From Pseudomonadota bacterium (GTDB lineage: Bacteria; Pseudomonadota; Alphaproteobacteria; Sphingomonadales; Sphingomonadaceae), in NCBI GenBank assembly GCA_023433305.1, contig JAEZCZ010000021.1:1-64000 (forward strand): 64,000 nucleotides of DNA, in the 5' to 3' direction. This document shows positions 8,231-18,393 of the stretch, in pieces. Each line of letters starts with the position of its first letter. Positions within the stretch are counted from its first letter, which is position 1. Both the position numbers and the translations under genes were made by a program. The notes under the pieces were generated by a model that saw only the letters and a program-made list of their open reading frames with translations, was not told the DNA's origin and did no database searches.

Positions 8231-9789
8231 CGGTCAACCCGAGCGGCTGGCGCCCGGAAATGGGCGAGGCTGGAAGCGAAGCTCCCGTTACCTACACCGG
8301 CAATTGCGGCCTGATGCTGGAGGAGCCGCTCATCTTCGAGATTGGCGGAGCCGAGACGACTGGCGTGGATATTCCGGCGCCATTGGCCTCTGGCAGCCGC
8401 CTCGGCGGCCTTGACCGCGAATCCAGCATTGGTCTTCCCGGGCTTTCGGAGCCCGAGGCGGTTCGCCATTACACTCGGCTCTCGCGACAGAACTACGCGA
8501 TCGACCTCGGCCTTTTCCCACTCGGTTCGTGCACGATGAAGCACAATCCGCGTCTTAACGAAAAGGTGGCGCGGCTCGCCGGGTTCGCCGATCTTCATCC
8601 GCTGGCGCCCATCGACACGGTCCAGGGCGCACTGGGTGTGATCCACGAACTTGGCGATTGGTTGGTCAACCTCACCGGCATGCACTCTGTCGCGATGAGC
8701 CCGAAGGCGGGCGCCCATGGCGAGCTCTGCGGTATCCTCGCCATCCGCGCCGCGCTCGAGGCCAAAGGCGATGCGCGCCAGGTTGTACTGGTTCCCGACA
8801 GCGCTCATGGGACGAACCCCGCCACGGCGGCTTTTGCCGGCTACGCCGTCGAAGCGATTCGGGGCGGTGCGGACGGCCGCATCGACCTCTCCGCGTTCGA
8901 GGCTCGGCTTGGGCCGGACGTAGCCGCAGTGATGATCACCAATCCGAACACTTGCGGATTGTTCGAGCGGGACTTTCGCCGCGTTGCAGACGCGGCGCAT
9001 GCGGCGGGCGCCTACGTCTATTGCGATGGCGCCAACTTCAATGCCATCGTCGGGCGCGTGCGACCGGGCGATCTCGGCGTCGATGCCATGCACATCAACC
9101 TGCACAAGACATTCTCAACTCCCCATGGCGGAGGAGGGCCGGGGAGTGGCCCTGTGGTGTTCTCCGAGGCGCTGGCGCCATTTGCGCCGCTGCCGTTCGT
9201 GGAGAAGACAGCGAACGGCGACTATCGGCTAGTCGAGGAGGAGACCGTCGCACACGGCCACAGCGACAGCTTCGGCCGGATGACGGCGTTCCAGGGCCAG
9301 ATGGGAATGTTCACCCGCGCGCTTGCCTACATCCTCAGCCACGGCGTCGACGGCCTGCGGCAGGTGTCGGGCGATGCGGTACTGAACGCCAACTACTTAC
9401 TGCGAAGGCTGGAGGATGTGCTCGACGCTCCCTTTGCCGGGTCGGGGCCGTGCATGCACGAAGCGCTATTCAGCGATGAGGGCTTCGCGGAGGGGTTCTC
9501 GACCCTCGATGTCGCCAAGGCGCTAATCGACGAAGGCTTCCATCCGATGACGGTGTACTTCCCGCTAGTCGTCCACGGCGCCATGTTGATCGAGCCGACC
9601 GAGACCGAGAACAAGGCTTCGCTCGATCAATTCATCGAGACGATGCGCCATGTGGTCGCGCGCGCTCGGCAAGGTGACGACACCCTGAAGGCCGCGCCTC
9701 AACTGGCACCGCGTAGGCGCCTCGACGAAGCCGCGGCGGCGAGACGGCCGCGGCTGGCCTGGAGCGAGGCTGTGCCCGAGGCCGGATAG
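8227..9789 (+). CDS. gcvPB: Glycine dehydrogenase (decarboxylating), subunit 2
   Basis: This is the PLP-binding half of the split P protein, 520 residues. The cofactor lysine lies in INLHKTFSTPHGGGGPG near residue 294, and FPLGSCTMKHNPR near residue 98 is the other strong family signature. HMEALFSDE-like and GFHPMTVYFPLVVHGAMLIEP segments close the domain. Its C-terminal tail of about 40 residues (QLAPRRRLDEAAAARRP) is a lineage-variable extension. It is the last gene of the riboswitch-controlled gcv operon; the next gene is on the opposite strand 20 bases away. Confidence 0.97.
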   Translation: MTVNPSGWRPEMGEAGSEAPVTYTGNCGLMLEEPLIFEIGGAETTGVDIPAPLASGSRLGGLDRESSIGLPGLSEPEAVRHYTRLSRQNYAIDLGLFPLGSCTMKHNPRLNEKVARLAGFADLHPLAPIDTVQGALGVIHELGDWLVNLTGMHSVAMSPKAGAHGELCGILAIRAALEAKGDARQVVLVPDSAHGTNPATAAFAGYAVEAIRGGADGRIDLSAFEARLGPDVAAVMITNPNTCGLFERDFRRVADAAHAAGAYVYCDGANFNAIVGRVRPGDLGVDAMHINLHKTFSTPHGGGGPGSGPVVFSEALAPFAPLPFVEKTANGDYRLVEEETVAHGHSDSFGRMTAFQGQMGMFTRALAYILSHGVDGLRQVSGDAVLNANYLLRRLEDVLDAPFAGSGPCMHEALFSDEGFAEGFSTLDVAKALIDEGFHPMTVYFPLVVHGAMLIEPTETENKASLDQFIETMRHVVARARQGDDTLKAAPQLAPRRRLDEAAAARRPRLAWSEAVPEAG

Positions 9790-9808
9790 TTCTAGCGGCA
9801 GGTGCGTG

Positions 9809-10240
9809 TCAGGATGCTGCGCCGGCCGTGCCTGTCGGAGGATGGCTCTCGCGGAGTTGCCGTAGCAGCATGTCCCGATCCGCCTGGGTCAGTCCTGACG
9901 GTTGATCGGGTAGCTCCGCAGCCATCTCTTCGATCTCATCGGGAATGAAGCCGCTGTTGCTCGCGCCGACGGGCCGCTCCATCGGCTGTCCGAACGCGCC
10001 GTCGAAGGCTTCGCTATACCACTGGCTCGAGGCCGCCGCTGGCGCAGAAGGCTGGGGCGCCTGGACGAGCTTCGCCGGCTCTTCCTGCGCAGCGACCACG
10101 ATCCGATCGATTTGATTGGCCCGGGCTTCGCGATTCTCGCCGTTCGCGAACATCGCGAGCCCCATCGTCACCGCCAGGGTTATCGCTGCGAAATGCCGGT
10201 ACATGCTCGGAGGTATGGGTGAAGTCGAAACGCGTCGCAT
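9809..10240 (-). CDS. Small exported protein of unknown function
   Basis: This 143-residue protein belongs to no family I recognise. A hydrophobic segment (FAAITLAVTMGLAMFA, residues 15-31) after a short basic N terminus is a signal peptide or single anchor. The remainder is Pro/Ala/Glu-rich and probably periplasmic, with an acidic stretch GFIPDEIEEMAAELPDQ near residue 95 and a helical tail QADRDMLLRQLRE. A shorter start at the internal Met (10204) would give a more typical signal peptide, but neither start has a clear ribosome site. The gene points away from the small membrane protein at 10381, sharing a 140-base divergent intergenic region, and converges on gcvPB. Confidence 0.6.
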   Translation of the reverse strand: MRRVSTSPIPPSMYRHFAAITLAVTMGLAMFANGENREARANQIDRIVVAAQEEPAKLVQAPQPSAPAAASSQWYSEAFDGAFGQPMERPVGASNSGFIPDEIEEMAAELPDQPSGLTQADRDMLLRQLRESHPPTGTAGAAS

Positions 10241-10326
10241 ACCAAGCTCGCTAACCTCGACGTTTAAATTCCCGGCATTCGATGGTGGTTAAGGTCGCGT
10301 AACGCTCTGTAGCGGGTCGCTACGAG

Positions 10327-10352
10327 GGAACCCGTGAGGACGACGAGCCGTT
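10327..10352 (+). promoter_or_regulatory. Candidate EcfG-type general-stress promoter
   Basis: GGAAC at 10327-10331 and CGTT at 10349-10352 are separated by 17 bases, which fits the alphaproteobacterial EcfG (general stress sigma factor) consensus GGAAC-N16/17-CGTT. The predicted start of transcription is about 20 bases before the ATG of the small membrane protein at 10381. Recognition is by eye only. Confidence 0.55.
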
Positions 10353-10380
10353 GGGAGGTCAACGATGAGGAGCAACTCCA

Positions 10381-10662
10381 ATGGTTGAAGAGCGCGTAAC
10401 CGAAGTGAAGACGCCCTCGGGCAACAGTCATACGCACACCACCGTGGTCACAGACGGCGAACGTTCGCGGGGTGGTGGCACATGGTTGATCGTCCTGCTG
10501 CTGATCGTCCTGGCGGCGATCGCGATCTGGTTCTTCTCGGGCATGAGCGGGTCCGAGGTGGCCAAGGACAACGCGGTGGCCGAAGCCGCCGGCGAAGTGG
10601 GCGAGGCGGCCAATCAGGTCGGTAACGCCGCGCAAGACGCTGCGGAATCGGTGACCAACTGA
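10381..10662 (+). CDS. Small single-pass membrane protein, probable stress-response protein
   Basis: This 93-residue protein has a hydrophilic, Thr/His-rich N terminus (GNSHTHTTVVTDGE), one strong transmembrane helix (TWLIVLLLIVLAAIAIWFF, residues 34-52) and an Ala/Asn/Glu-rich amphipathic tail (EVGEAANQVGNAAQDAAESV). The tail resembles the repeating helices of LEA/CsbD-like small stress proteins. GGAG lies 8 bases before the ATG. A candidate EcfG promoter directly upstream supports a general-stress role. The biochemical function is unknown. Confidence 0.7.
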   Translation: MVEERVTEVKTPSGNSHTHTTVVTDGERSRGGGTWLIVLLLIVLAAIAIWFFSGMSGSEVAKDNAVAEAAGEVGEAANQVGNAAQDAAESVTN

Positions 10663-10685
10663 GGGACATGCTCAGTCCTTCAAGG

Positions 10686-10702
10686 TGTAAAGTTTACCGA
10701 CA
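10686..10702 (+). promoter_or_regulatory. Palindromic site upstream of the first exopolysaccharide operon
   Basis: TGTAAAGTTTACCGACA contains the perfect inverted repeat GTAAA-G-TTTAC (10687-10697). It is AT-rich in a GC-rich region and lies 62-78 bases before the start of the sugar transferase gene. It could be an operator or enhancer site, for instance for PrsR encoded in the same operon, but no -24/-12 promoter is evident nearby. Confidence 0.4.
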
Positions 10703-10763
10703 TTTCACCTCTCCTCGCTAACTGGTCGCAGTCCACCCCGAGTGGGCGCGGCCGGTTGGAGCG

Positions 10764-12149
10764 ATGGTTCGCCTCTTCAAGCATTATGTTCCGCATGCCG
10801 TCCTGCTGCTGGGCCTGATCGACTGCGCGCTATTGGTGCTTGCGGGTGATCTCGCCTGGACCCTGCGCGCGAGACAAATCGGCATGGACTCTGGCCCCTT
10901 GGCGGAGCGGTCAGCCATGCTCGGCGGCTTTGCGGCCGTGGTGCTCGCAGCGATGATCGCGGTGGGCGTCTACGGCAGCGATGCCCTCCGTTCGCTACGC
11001 TTCGCCGCCGCTCGCTTGCTGGTCGCGGTAAGCCTTGCGATCATAGCGCTGGCATTCGTCGACTTCCTGCTCCCAGGCCATACGTTCTGGCGCTCGACGC
11101 TGCTCTACGCGATGGGTCTGTCGATCGTCCTGCTGATGGTCAACCGCATCGTCGTCGGCGGCATTCTCGGAGCCAGCGCCTTCAGGCGACGCGTGCTCGT
11201 GCTGGGTGCCGGGCCGCGCGCGGCGCGCCTGCGCAAGCTCGGCGAGCGACCCGAGAGTGGCTTCACCATCGTCGGCTATCTCGACCTGGGAGAAGGCCGA
11301 TCCGCAGTTGACCATTCGGTTCCCCGCGCCGCCATCGACGATCTTTCGCGCTACGTTGGCGACCTCGGTGCCAGCGAAGTGGTGCTAGCGCTCGAGGAAA
11401 GGCGCAACGCCTTGCCGCTCAAAGACCTCCTCCGCGTCAAGACGGCGGGAGTCCACGTCAACGACTTCTCCAGCTTCATGGAGCGCGAAACTGGCCGGGT
11501 TGACCTCGATACGCTCAACCCCAGTTGGCTGATCTTCTCCGACGGCTTTTCCTCGGGGCGCGCGCTCTCGAGTGCCGCCAAGCGGTTGTTCGACATCGTC
11601 GCGAGCGGGATCCTGGCTGCGCTCACTTTCCCGCTGATTGCGCTGTTCGCGCTGATCGTGAAGCTCGACAGTCGCGGCCCGGCGTTCTTCCGCCAGCAGC
11701 GGATCGGGCTCTATGGGCAACCGTTCACGTTGCTCAAACTCCGCTCGATGCGCCTCGATGCCGAGGCGGGCGGCGCCCAGTGGGCGAGCGAGGACGATCC
11801 GCGCATTACGCGCGTGGGCCGTTTCATCCGCAAAGTCCGGATCGACGAGCTTCCGCAGGTCTGGACTGTGCTCAGCGGCCGAATGAGCTTCGTCGGGCCA
11901 CGTCCCGAAGTCCCAACCTTCGTCGAGGACCTCGAGGACAAGCTGCCGTTCTATGCCGAGCGCCACATGGTGAAGCCCGGCATCACCGGGTGGGCGCAGA
12001 TCAACTATCCCTACGGCGCGTCGATCGAGGATTCGCGGCGCAAGCTCGAATACGATCTCTACTACGCGAAGAACTACACGCCCTTCCTCGATCTCCTCAT
12101 ACTGCTTCAGACCTTGCGCGTCGTGCTCTGGCCGGAGGGTGCGCGCTGA
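10764..12149 (+). CDS. Exopolysaccharide-initiating sugar transferase (EpsB_2-type, XrtA/PEP-CTERM locus)
   Basis: This membrane enzyme of 461 residues transfers a sugar-1-phosphate to undecaprenyl phosphate, starting repeat-unit synthesis. The N-terminal half has four to five hydrophobic helices (residues about 10-140), then a CoA-binding-like Rossmann region (RVLVLGAGPRAARLRKLG). The C-terminal catalytic part begins KRLFDIVASGILAALTFPLI and carries the usual LLKLRSMR, RIDELPQVWTVLSG, MSFVGPRPEVP and KPGITGWAQINYPYG motifs. It matches the PEP-CTERM-associated subfamily (TIGR03013 as I recall it). GGAG precedes the ATG. Its stop overlaps the ATG of prsK. Confidence 0.93.
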   Translation: MVRLFKHYVPHAVLLLGLIDCALLVLAGDLAWTLRARQIGMDSGPLAERSAMLGGFAAVVLAAMIAVGVYGSDALRSLRFAAARLLVAVSLAIIALAFVDFLLPGHTFWRSTLLYAMGLSIVLLMVNRIVVGGILGASAFRRRVLVLGAGPRAARLRKLGERPESGFTIVGYLDLGEGRSAVDHSVPRAAIDDLSRYVGDLGASEVVLALEERRNALPLKDLLRVKTAGVHVNDFSSFMERETGRVDLDTLNPSWLIFSDGFSSGRALSSAAKRLFDIVASGILAALTFPLIALFALIVKLDSRGPAFFRQQRIGLYGQPFTLLKLRSMRLDAEAGGAQWASEDDPRITRVGRFIRKVRIDELPQVWTVLSGRMSFVGPRPEVPTFVEDLEDKLPFYAERHMVKPGITGWAQINYPYGASIEDSRRKLEYDLYYAKNYTPFLDLLILLQTLRVVLWPEGAR

Positions 12150-14250
12150 TGAGCGCGATGGGCCTCTTCCTCACGCAGGCTATGTACCTGCTTTGCGCGG
12201 GCGGGGCGCTGGCGCTCGCCGGATGGCTCCTGGCGCGCCGCGAGCGACGGGGGCCGGCGGCGGTGAGCGAGGCGGTCGCGCTCACGCTTACCGCGAGCTG
12301 GGCGCTCGCCTTTGCGGGTCTTGGAGCTACGGCTTCCACCACCGCGATTCTGCTGAGCCTGACGCACCTCGCTTGGCTCTGGAGTCTCTATCGGCTGTTC
12401 GCGCACGACGAGCGGGACAAGATCGTGGGCATCATCCGACCGGTCGTGCTGGCGGTTGCCTTTGTCGAGCTGCTGCAACTCGCGCTGATTCCCCTCATGC
12501 CATCGGCGGGCGACGTAGATTCTGAGTCCGTACTTGGCGGGCTTCAAGCGACGTTGCGGCTGCTGTTCTGTGTCGGTGCGTTGATGTTGGTCCACAACCT
12601 CTACGCTGGCGCTTCGGCGCTGGCGCGGGAGACGCTTCGCTGGCCGGCCGCCGCACTCGGGCTCCTGTGGCTCTACGATCTCAATGTCTCGGTCCTGGCC
12701 TACCTTAGCATCGAACCTCCCAAGGCACTTGTGACGCTGCGCGGCGGTGCGATGCTGGCGGTCGTCACGATGCTCGCGCTTGGCGCCCTACGCCACGATA
12801 GCAACCGGCGGTTCCAGCCTTCGCGTTCGCTGGCGTTCCAGTCTTTCTCGCTGCTTGTGATCGCGGGATATCTCGCCGTGATGGTGCTGGTGGCGCAGGC
12901 ACTGTCCTACGCGGGGGGAAACCTGGCCGAGATCGTGCAGATCGGATTCCTGGTGTTCGCCTCCATTGCGCTTGTTGCCGTGCTGCCATCACCTCGTCTG
13001 CGGGCCTGGCTGCGCGTGACCGTCTCAAAGCACTTGTTCCAGCATCGTTACGACTACCGCGCCGAATGGCTGCGCTTTACCCAGACGATGGGGCGTGCTG
13101 GGCCCGCAGCCGCTCGGCTCGGCGAACGCATCGTGCAGGCGGTGGCCGACATCACCGACAGTCCTTCCGGCCTGATGCTCACTCCGGTCGATCACGGCGC
13201 TTTCGCGCTCGAGGCTCGCTGGCAATGGGCCGGGCTGGATGTGCCAGCGGAAGCGCTGCCGAGCAGCGGAGCGCGCTTCTTCGAGGAGACAGGTTTCATT
13301 CTCGACCTCGACGATGTCCGCGCCGGGCGCGCCGAGCGCGTTCCCGCCGGCGCACATCCGGCCTGGCTGACCGAAGCGGACGAAGCCTGGGCGATGGTGC
13401 CCCTCGTTCATTACGAGCGACTGGTGGGTGTCGTGGTCCTCGCCCGGCCCCCCGCCGCCCGCCGGCTCGATTGGGAGGATTTTGATTTGCTGCGCGTGGT
13501 CGGGCGTCAACTTGCCAGTTACCTTGCGGAGCAGACGAGCCAGGACGCTCTCGGCGAGGCGCTGCGTTTCGACGAGTTCAACCGCCGCATCGCTTTCGTG
13601 ATGCACGATATCAAGAACCTCGCGAGCCAGCTCTCGCTGTTGGCCCGCAACGCCGAAAAGCACGCCGACAAGCCGGAGTTTCGCGCCGACATGCTGGTGA
13701 CGCTGCGCAACAGCGCGGACAAGCTCCAGGCGCTGCTGGCACGGCTCGGCCGCTATGGCGGGCAGGGCGGCGAGGCGCCGCGACCCGTTTCCGTGGACGA
13801 GCTGCTGCGCGACGTTGCCGGGCGGTTCGCCGGGCAGGACATTGTCGTCGTCGAACGACCTCCCTGCGAAGTTCTCGCGGACCGGGAAGCCCTGGAACAG
13901 GCGCTCGTCCATCTCGTCCAGAACGCCATCGACGCGAGCGATGGGCGGCCAAGCCCGGTGTTTCTCGACCGCGTCGGCGAAGCCTCCCACGCCACGATCG
14001 AGGTGATCGACTCCGGCTCCGGCATGAGCCCCGAGTTCGTCCGTACTCGGCTTTTCAAGCCCTTCAACTCGTCAAAGCCCGGCGGCTTCGGCATCGGCGC
14101 ATTCGAGGCGCGAGAGCTGGTTCGCGCGATGGGTGGGCGGCTCGAGGTGGAATCCCGTGAGGGACTGGGCACGCGATTCCAAATCCGCCTGCCGGTCGCC
14201 GGCGCGGCCGAGCTCATTCGAACAATCCAATCGAACACATCCGAGGTGGC

Positions 14251-14254
<4 letters not shown>
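12149..14254 (+). CDS. prsK: XrtA/PEP-CTERM system membrane histidine kinase PrsK
   Basis: This is the sensor kinase of the PrsK/PrsR pair that regulates PEP-CTERM and exopolysaccharide genes. The 701 residues contain about eight to nine N-terminal membrane helices (to residue 290), a GAF-like sensory region (residues about 310-460), a dimerisation helix with the phospho-acceptor His in FVMHDIKNLASQLSLLARNA, and an ATPase domain (LVHLVQNAIDAS, IDSGSGMSPEFV, GGFGIGAFEAREL). The last motif is the usual PrsK variant of the G2 box. Start at 12149 overlaps the preceding stop; a second Met three codons later is an alternative. It overlaps prsR by four bases. Confidence 0.92.
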
Positions 14255-15601
<1,347 letters not shown>

Positions 15602-15618
<17 letters not shown>

Positions 15619-17362
15619 CCGGCGAATCTGCGGGCTTGGGCTCGTTGCGCTCGCCTTCGGCGGCGCGGTAGCGGCGGCGCCGAGCTCGGACAGCCTCGCG
15701 ACTGCTGCCGAAGCGCTCGCGCGTGGTGACGGTATCGCCGCCGAAGTGGCCGCGCGCGAAGCCCTGGAAGCTGGCGCCAAGCCCACCGAAGTGGCCGCGC
15801 TGATCGGGGAAGCCGAGCTGATCCAGGGCGACCTCGTCGACGCGCGTCGCTGGCTCGCGGTGGCCGATTTCTCGGCGTCGACTCGGGAGCGAGGGTTCCA
15901 CGCATTAGCGCGCCTCGAGATGCAGGAAGGCAACCTCGCGGCCGCGGGCGAGGCTTTCGACAGGGCCTTGCGCGCCGGCGACGGGAATGCACGGCTGTGG
16001 GTCGACATCGGCCGGCTGCGCTATCTGGCCGGGCAGCACCATTCGGTACTGGACGCCTCGACCCGGGCCCTGTCGCTCGATCCCGACGACCCCCGCGCGC
16101 TGGAGTTCCGCGCGCAACTCGTGCGCGACGCGCAGGGCGCGAGTGCCGCGCTTCCGCTTCTTGAGCACGCACTCGAGGCGGTGCCCGATGATCTCGGTCT
16201 ACTGGGCGAGTATGCGGCCACGCTTGGGGAGGTCGGCCGGCACCGCGACATGTTGCGCATTGCGCGGCGCATGGTCGAGATCGATCCGCGCCATCCGCGC
16301 CCCTATTACCTGCAAGCTGTCCTCGCCGCGCGGGCGGGGCTCGACGACTTGGCCCGCCGCCTCATGGCGCGCACCCAGGGCGAATACGATACGGCGCCCG
16401 CCGGCCTGATGCTCACCGGAATCCTGGAGTTGAGGGCGGGCAATGCCGCGCTCGCGGTCGGACGCTTCGACGAACTCGGGCGACGCCAGCCCGACAACGC
16501 CATGGCAAGGCTCCTGCTGGGCCGCGCGCTGCTCGCCAACGGCGAAGCCAACGAAGTCGTCGCGCGGTTGGGGCCGGCCGCCGACCGGGCGGACGCTTCC
16601 GAATACCTACTTGCGCTGGTCGGCCGGGCCCACGAGCAACTGGGCCGGCGGCAGGAGGCCGCGCGCTATCTCGATCGCGCCGCAGCGGCTCGCGTCGCAC
16701 CGATCGCGGTGCTGGCGACCGATGGCGGCACGTCAGCAGCAGCGGCTGCTGTGTCGGAGATCCGCGGCTTGCTGGCGCAAGGGCGAAATGCAGAAGCGCT
16801 CAACCGCGCGGGAGCCCTTCGGACGCAGTTCCCGGGGTCGATCGACGTCGATGTCCTCTCCGGCGATGTCTTCCTGCTCGCAGGCGATCCGCAGGCGGCG
16901 ATTGCCGCCTACGAGCGCGCGGCGGAGGTCCGCCGTGATTTCGCGCTCGTTGAGCGCATGGTGGCCGCGCAGCGCGCACTCCGCCGGGAGGACGCGGCGC
17001 TCCAAACACTGGCCGGCTATGCTGCCCGGAATCCGCGCTCGGCGGCGGCTTCGGCGATGCTCGGACGGATGCTGGCCGAGAACGGCGATCGCGAACGGGC
17101 GCTGCCCATGCTCGCCTATGCCCGCGACCTGCGGCCCGGCGATGCAGCACTGCTCGCCGACCTCGCCGAGTTGGAGCTTGCGGGCGGCGACGCCGCATCG
17201 GCGGCTGAAACCGCGCGCGAAGCTTATCGCCTGCATCGGGCGAACGGCGCGGTCGCCGCCACGCTCGCGCGGGTGCTGGCGGCGAGCGAGGGCGGCGGGC
17301 GTGCAGCGCGGTCGCTCACCGCCAAGGCGCGCACCTCGTCGACCGCGCTCGCCCGGCGATAG
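15602..17362 (+). CDS. prsT: PrsT-like TPR protein of the XrtA/PEP-CTERM system
   Basis: This TPR-repeat protein of 586 residues starts inside the end of prsR (17-base overlap). Repeated helix pairs such as AAAGEAFDRALRAGDGN, NAALAVGRFDELGRRQPDN and DPQAAIAAYERAAEVR span the whole mature chain. The order kinase-regulator-TPR protein identifies it as the PrsT position. It is shorter than the roughly 900-residue PrsT proteins described for other lineages, as I recall them. The N terminus (LGLVALAFGGAVAAAPS) looks like an ordinary signal peptide: the only Cys (RRICGLG) is before the hydrophobic core and is not a lipobox. A scaffold role in polymer synthesis or secretion is inferred. Confidence 0.8.
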
Positions 17363-17403
17363 CGCGGCTGGACAGCGCCTGCCGGCGCGGGCAGTTCGCG
17401 GCA

Positions 17404-18393
17404 ATGGCTTGGGGCATGGCGCTGCCGCGTATCGCGGGCGGGATCGATCCGCTGGTAAGGCTGCTCGCGCTGGCGATCCTGCTGGCGTCGTTCCTGCCCG
17501 TCACCGGTGAGCATCGGCCGATAGCGGTCGCCGTCTCCAACGGCGCGATATTCGTGCTCTTCCTGCTCAATGGGCTGCGCCTGCCGCGCGCCGAAGTGCT
17601 GCGTGGGATGCGGCACTGGCGCTTCCTGCTGCCGCTGGCGTTATGGAGCTTCGGAGCGATGAGCCTCTCGGGCTGGATGCTCGGGCACGCGGGCGCGGCG
17701 CTGGCGCTGCCGCCGACGGTCGCGCTTGGGCTGCTTTTCCTCGGTGCGCTGCCGTCGACGGTGCAATCGGCGACCGCCTACAGTTCACTAGCCGGTGGCA
17801 ACGTGGCGGTTTCGGTGGTGGCGGCCGCGTTCCTCAACATCCTCGGCGTGTTCCTCAGCGCGCCGCTGTTCTCGGTACTGGCAGGAAGCGAGGCGGCGGC
17901 GTTCGATCTCGATGCATTGCAGCGGATCGCGCTGATCCTGCTGCTGCCGTTCGTCATCGGGCAAATGGCGCAAGCGAAGGCCGGACACCTCGTGCGCGAT
18001 CATCGCCGGCTCGCCACCTGGATGGACCGCCTCGCCATCGCCATCGCGGTCTATGTCGCGTTCTCGGGCGCGGTCGAGCAGGGGCTCTGGAAGATGGTCG
18101 GATTGACCGACTGGGCTGTCTTGCTCGGCCTGGTCGGGGTATTTCTCGCAATCGGGTTCGGCGGAGCCTGGCTGGTCGCAGGAAGGCTTTCGCTCGAGCG
18201 CGGCGACAAGATCGCGTTCCTGTTCGCGGGCGGGCAGAAAAGCATCGCGCTCGGCGCGCCGCTCGCCGCGGTTCTGTTCCCGCCTGCGATCGCGGGGTTG
18301 CTCCTTCTGCCGGTGCTGACTTACCACCTGCTCCAGTTGGTGCTTTCGGCTCCGCTGGCGGCGCGGCTCAATCGATTGGAAGCGCCGCGTTAG
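17404..18393 (+). CDS. Bile acid:sodium symporter family (SBF-like) transporter
   Basis: This polytopic protein of 329 residues has about nine to ten hydrophobic helices. The landmark sequence ALPSTVQSATAYSSLAGGNVA (residues about 117-137) and a second crossing motif FAGGQKSIALGAPLAAVLF near residue 277 place it in the SBF-like branch of BASS transporters (often annotated as bile acid:sodium symporter; substrate usually unknown). The start at 17404 is an ATG; a second in-frame Met four codons later is equally possible. It begins 41 bases after prsT and may be co-transcribed, but a functional link is not evident. Its 3' end overlaps the convergent DUF475 gene by 26 bases. Confidence 0.85.
   Translation: MAWGMALPRIAGGIDPLVRLLALAILLASFLPVTGEHRPIAVAVSNGAIFVLFLLNGLRLPRAEVLRGMRHWRFLLPLALWSFGAMSLSGWMLGHAGAALALPPTVALGLLFLGALPSTVQSATAYSSLAGGNVAVSVVAAAFLNILGVFLSAPLFSVLAGSEAAAFDLDALQRIALILLLPFVIGQMAQAKAGHLVRDHRRLATWMDRLAIAIAVYVAFSGAVEQGLWKMVGLTDWAVLLGLVGVFLAIGFGGAWLVAGRLSLERGDKIAFLFAGGQKSIALGAPLAAVLFPPAIAGLLLLPVLTYHLLQLVLSAPLAARLNRLEAPR

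Noticed and set aside
10703..10763. Possible sigma-54 promoter for the first exopolysaccharide operon
   Set aside because: Several GG dinucleotides occur, but none has GC ten bases further on, so no -24/-12 pair is supported.
12139..12525. Alternative frame in the 5' part of prsK
   Set aside because: It overlaps the membrane-helix region of prsK in another frame and has Arg-rich composition without motifs.
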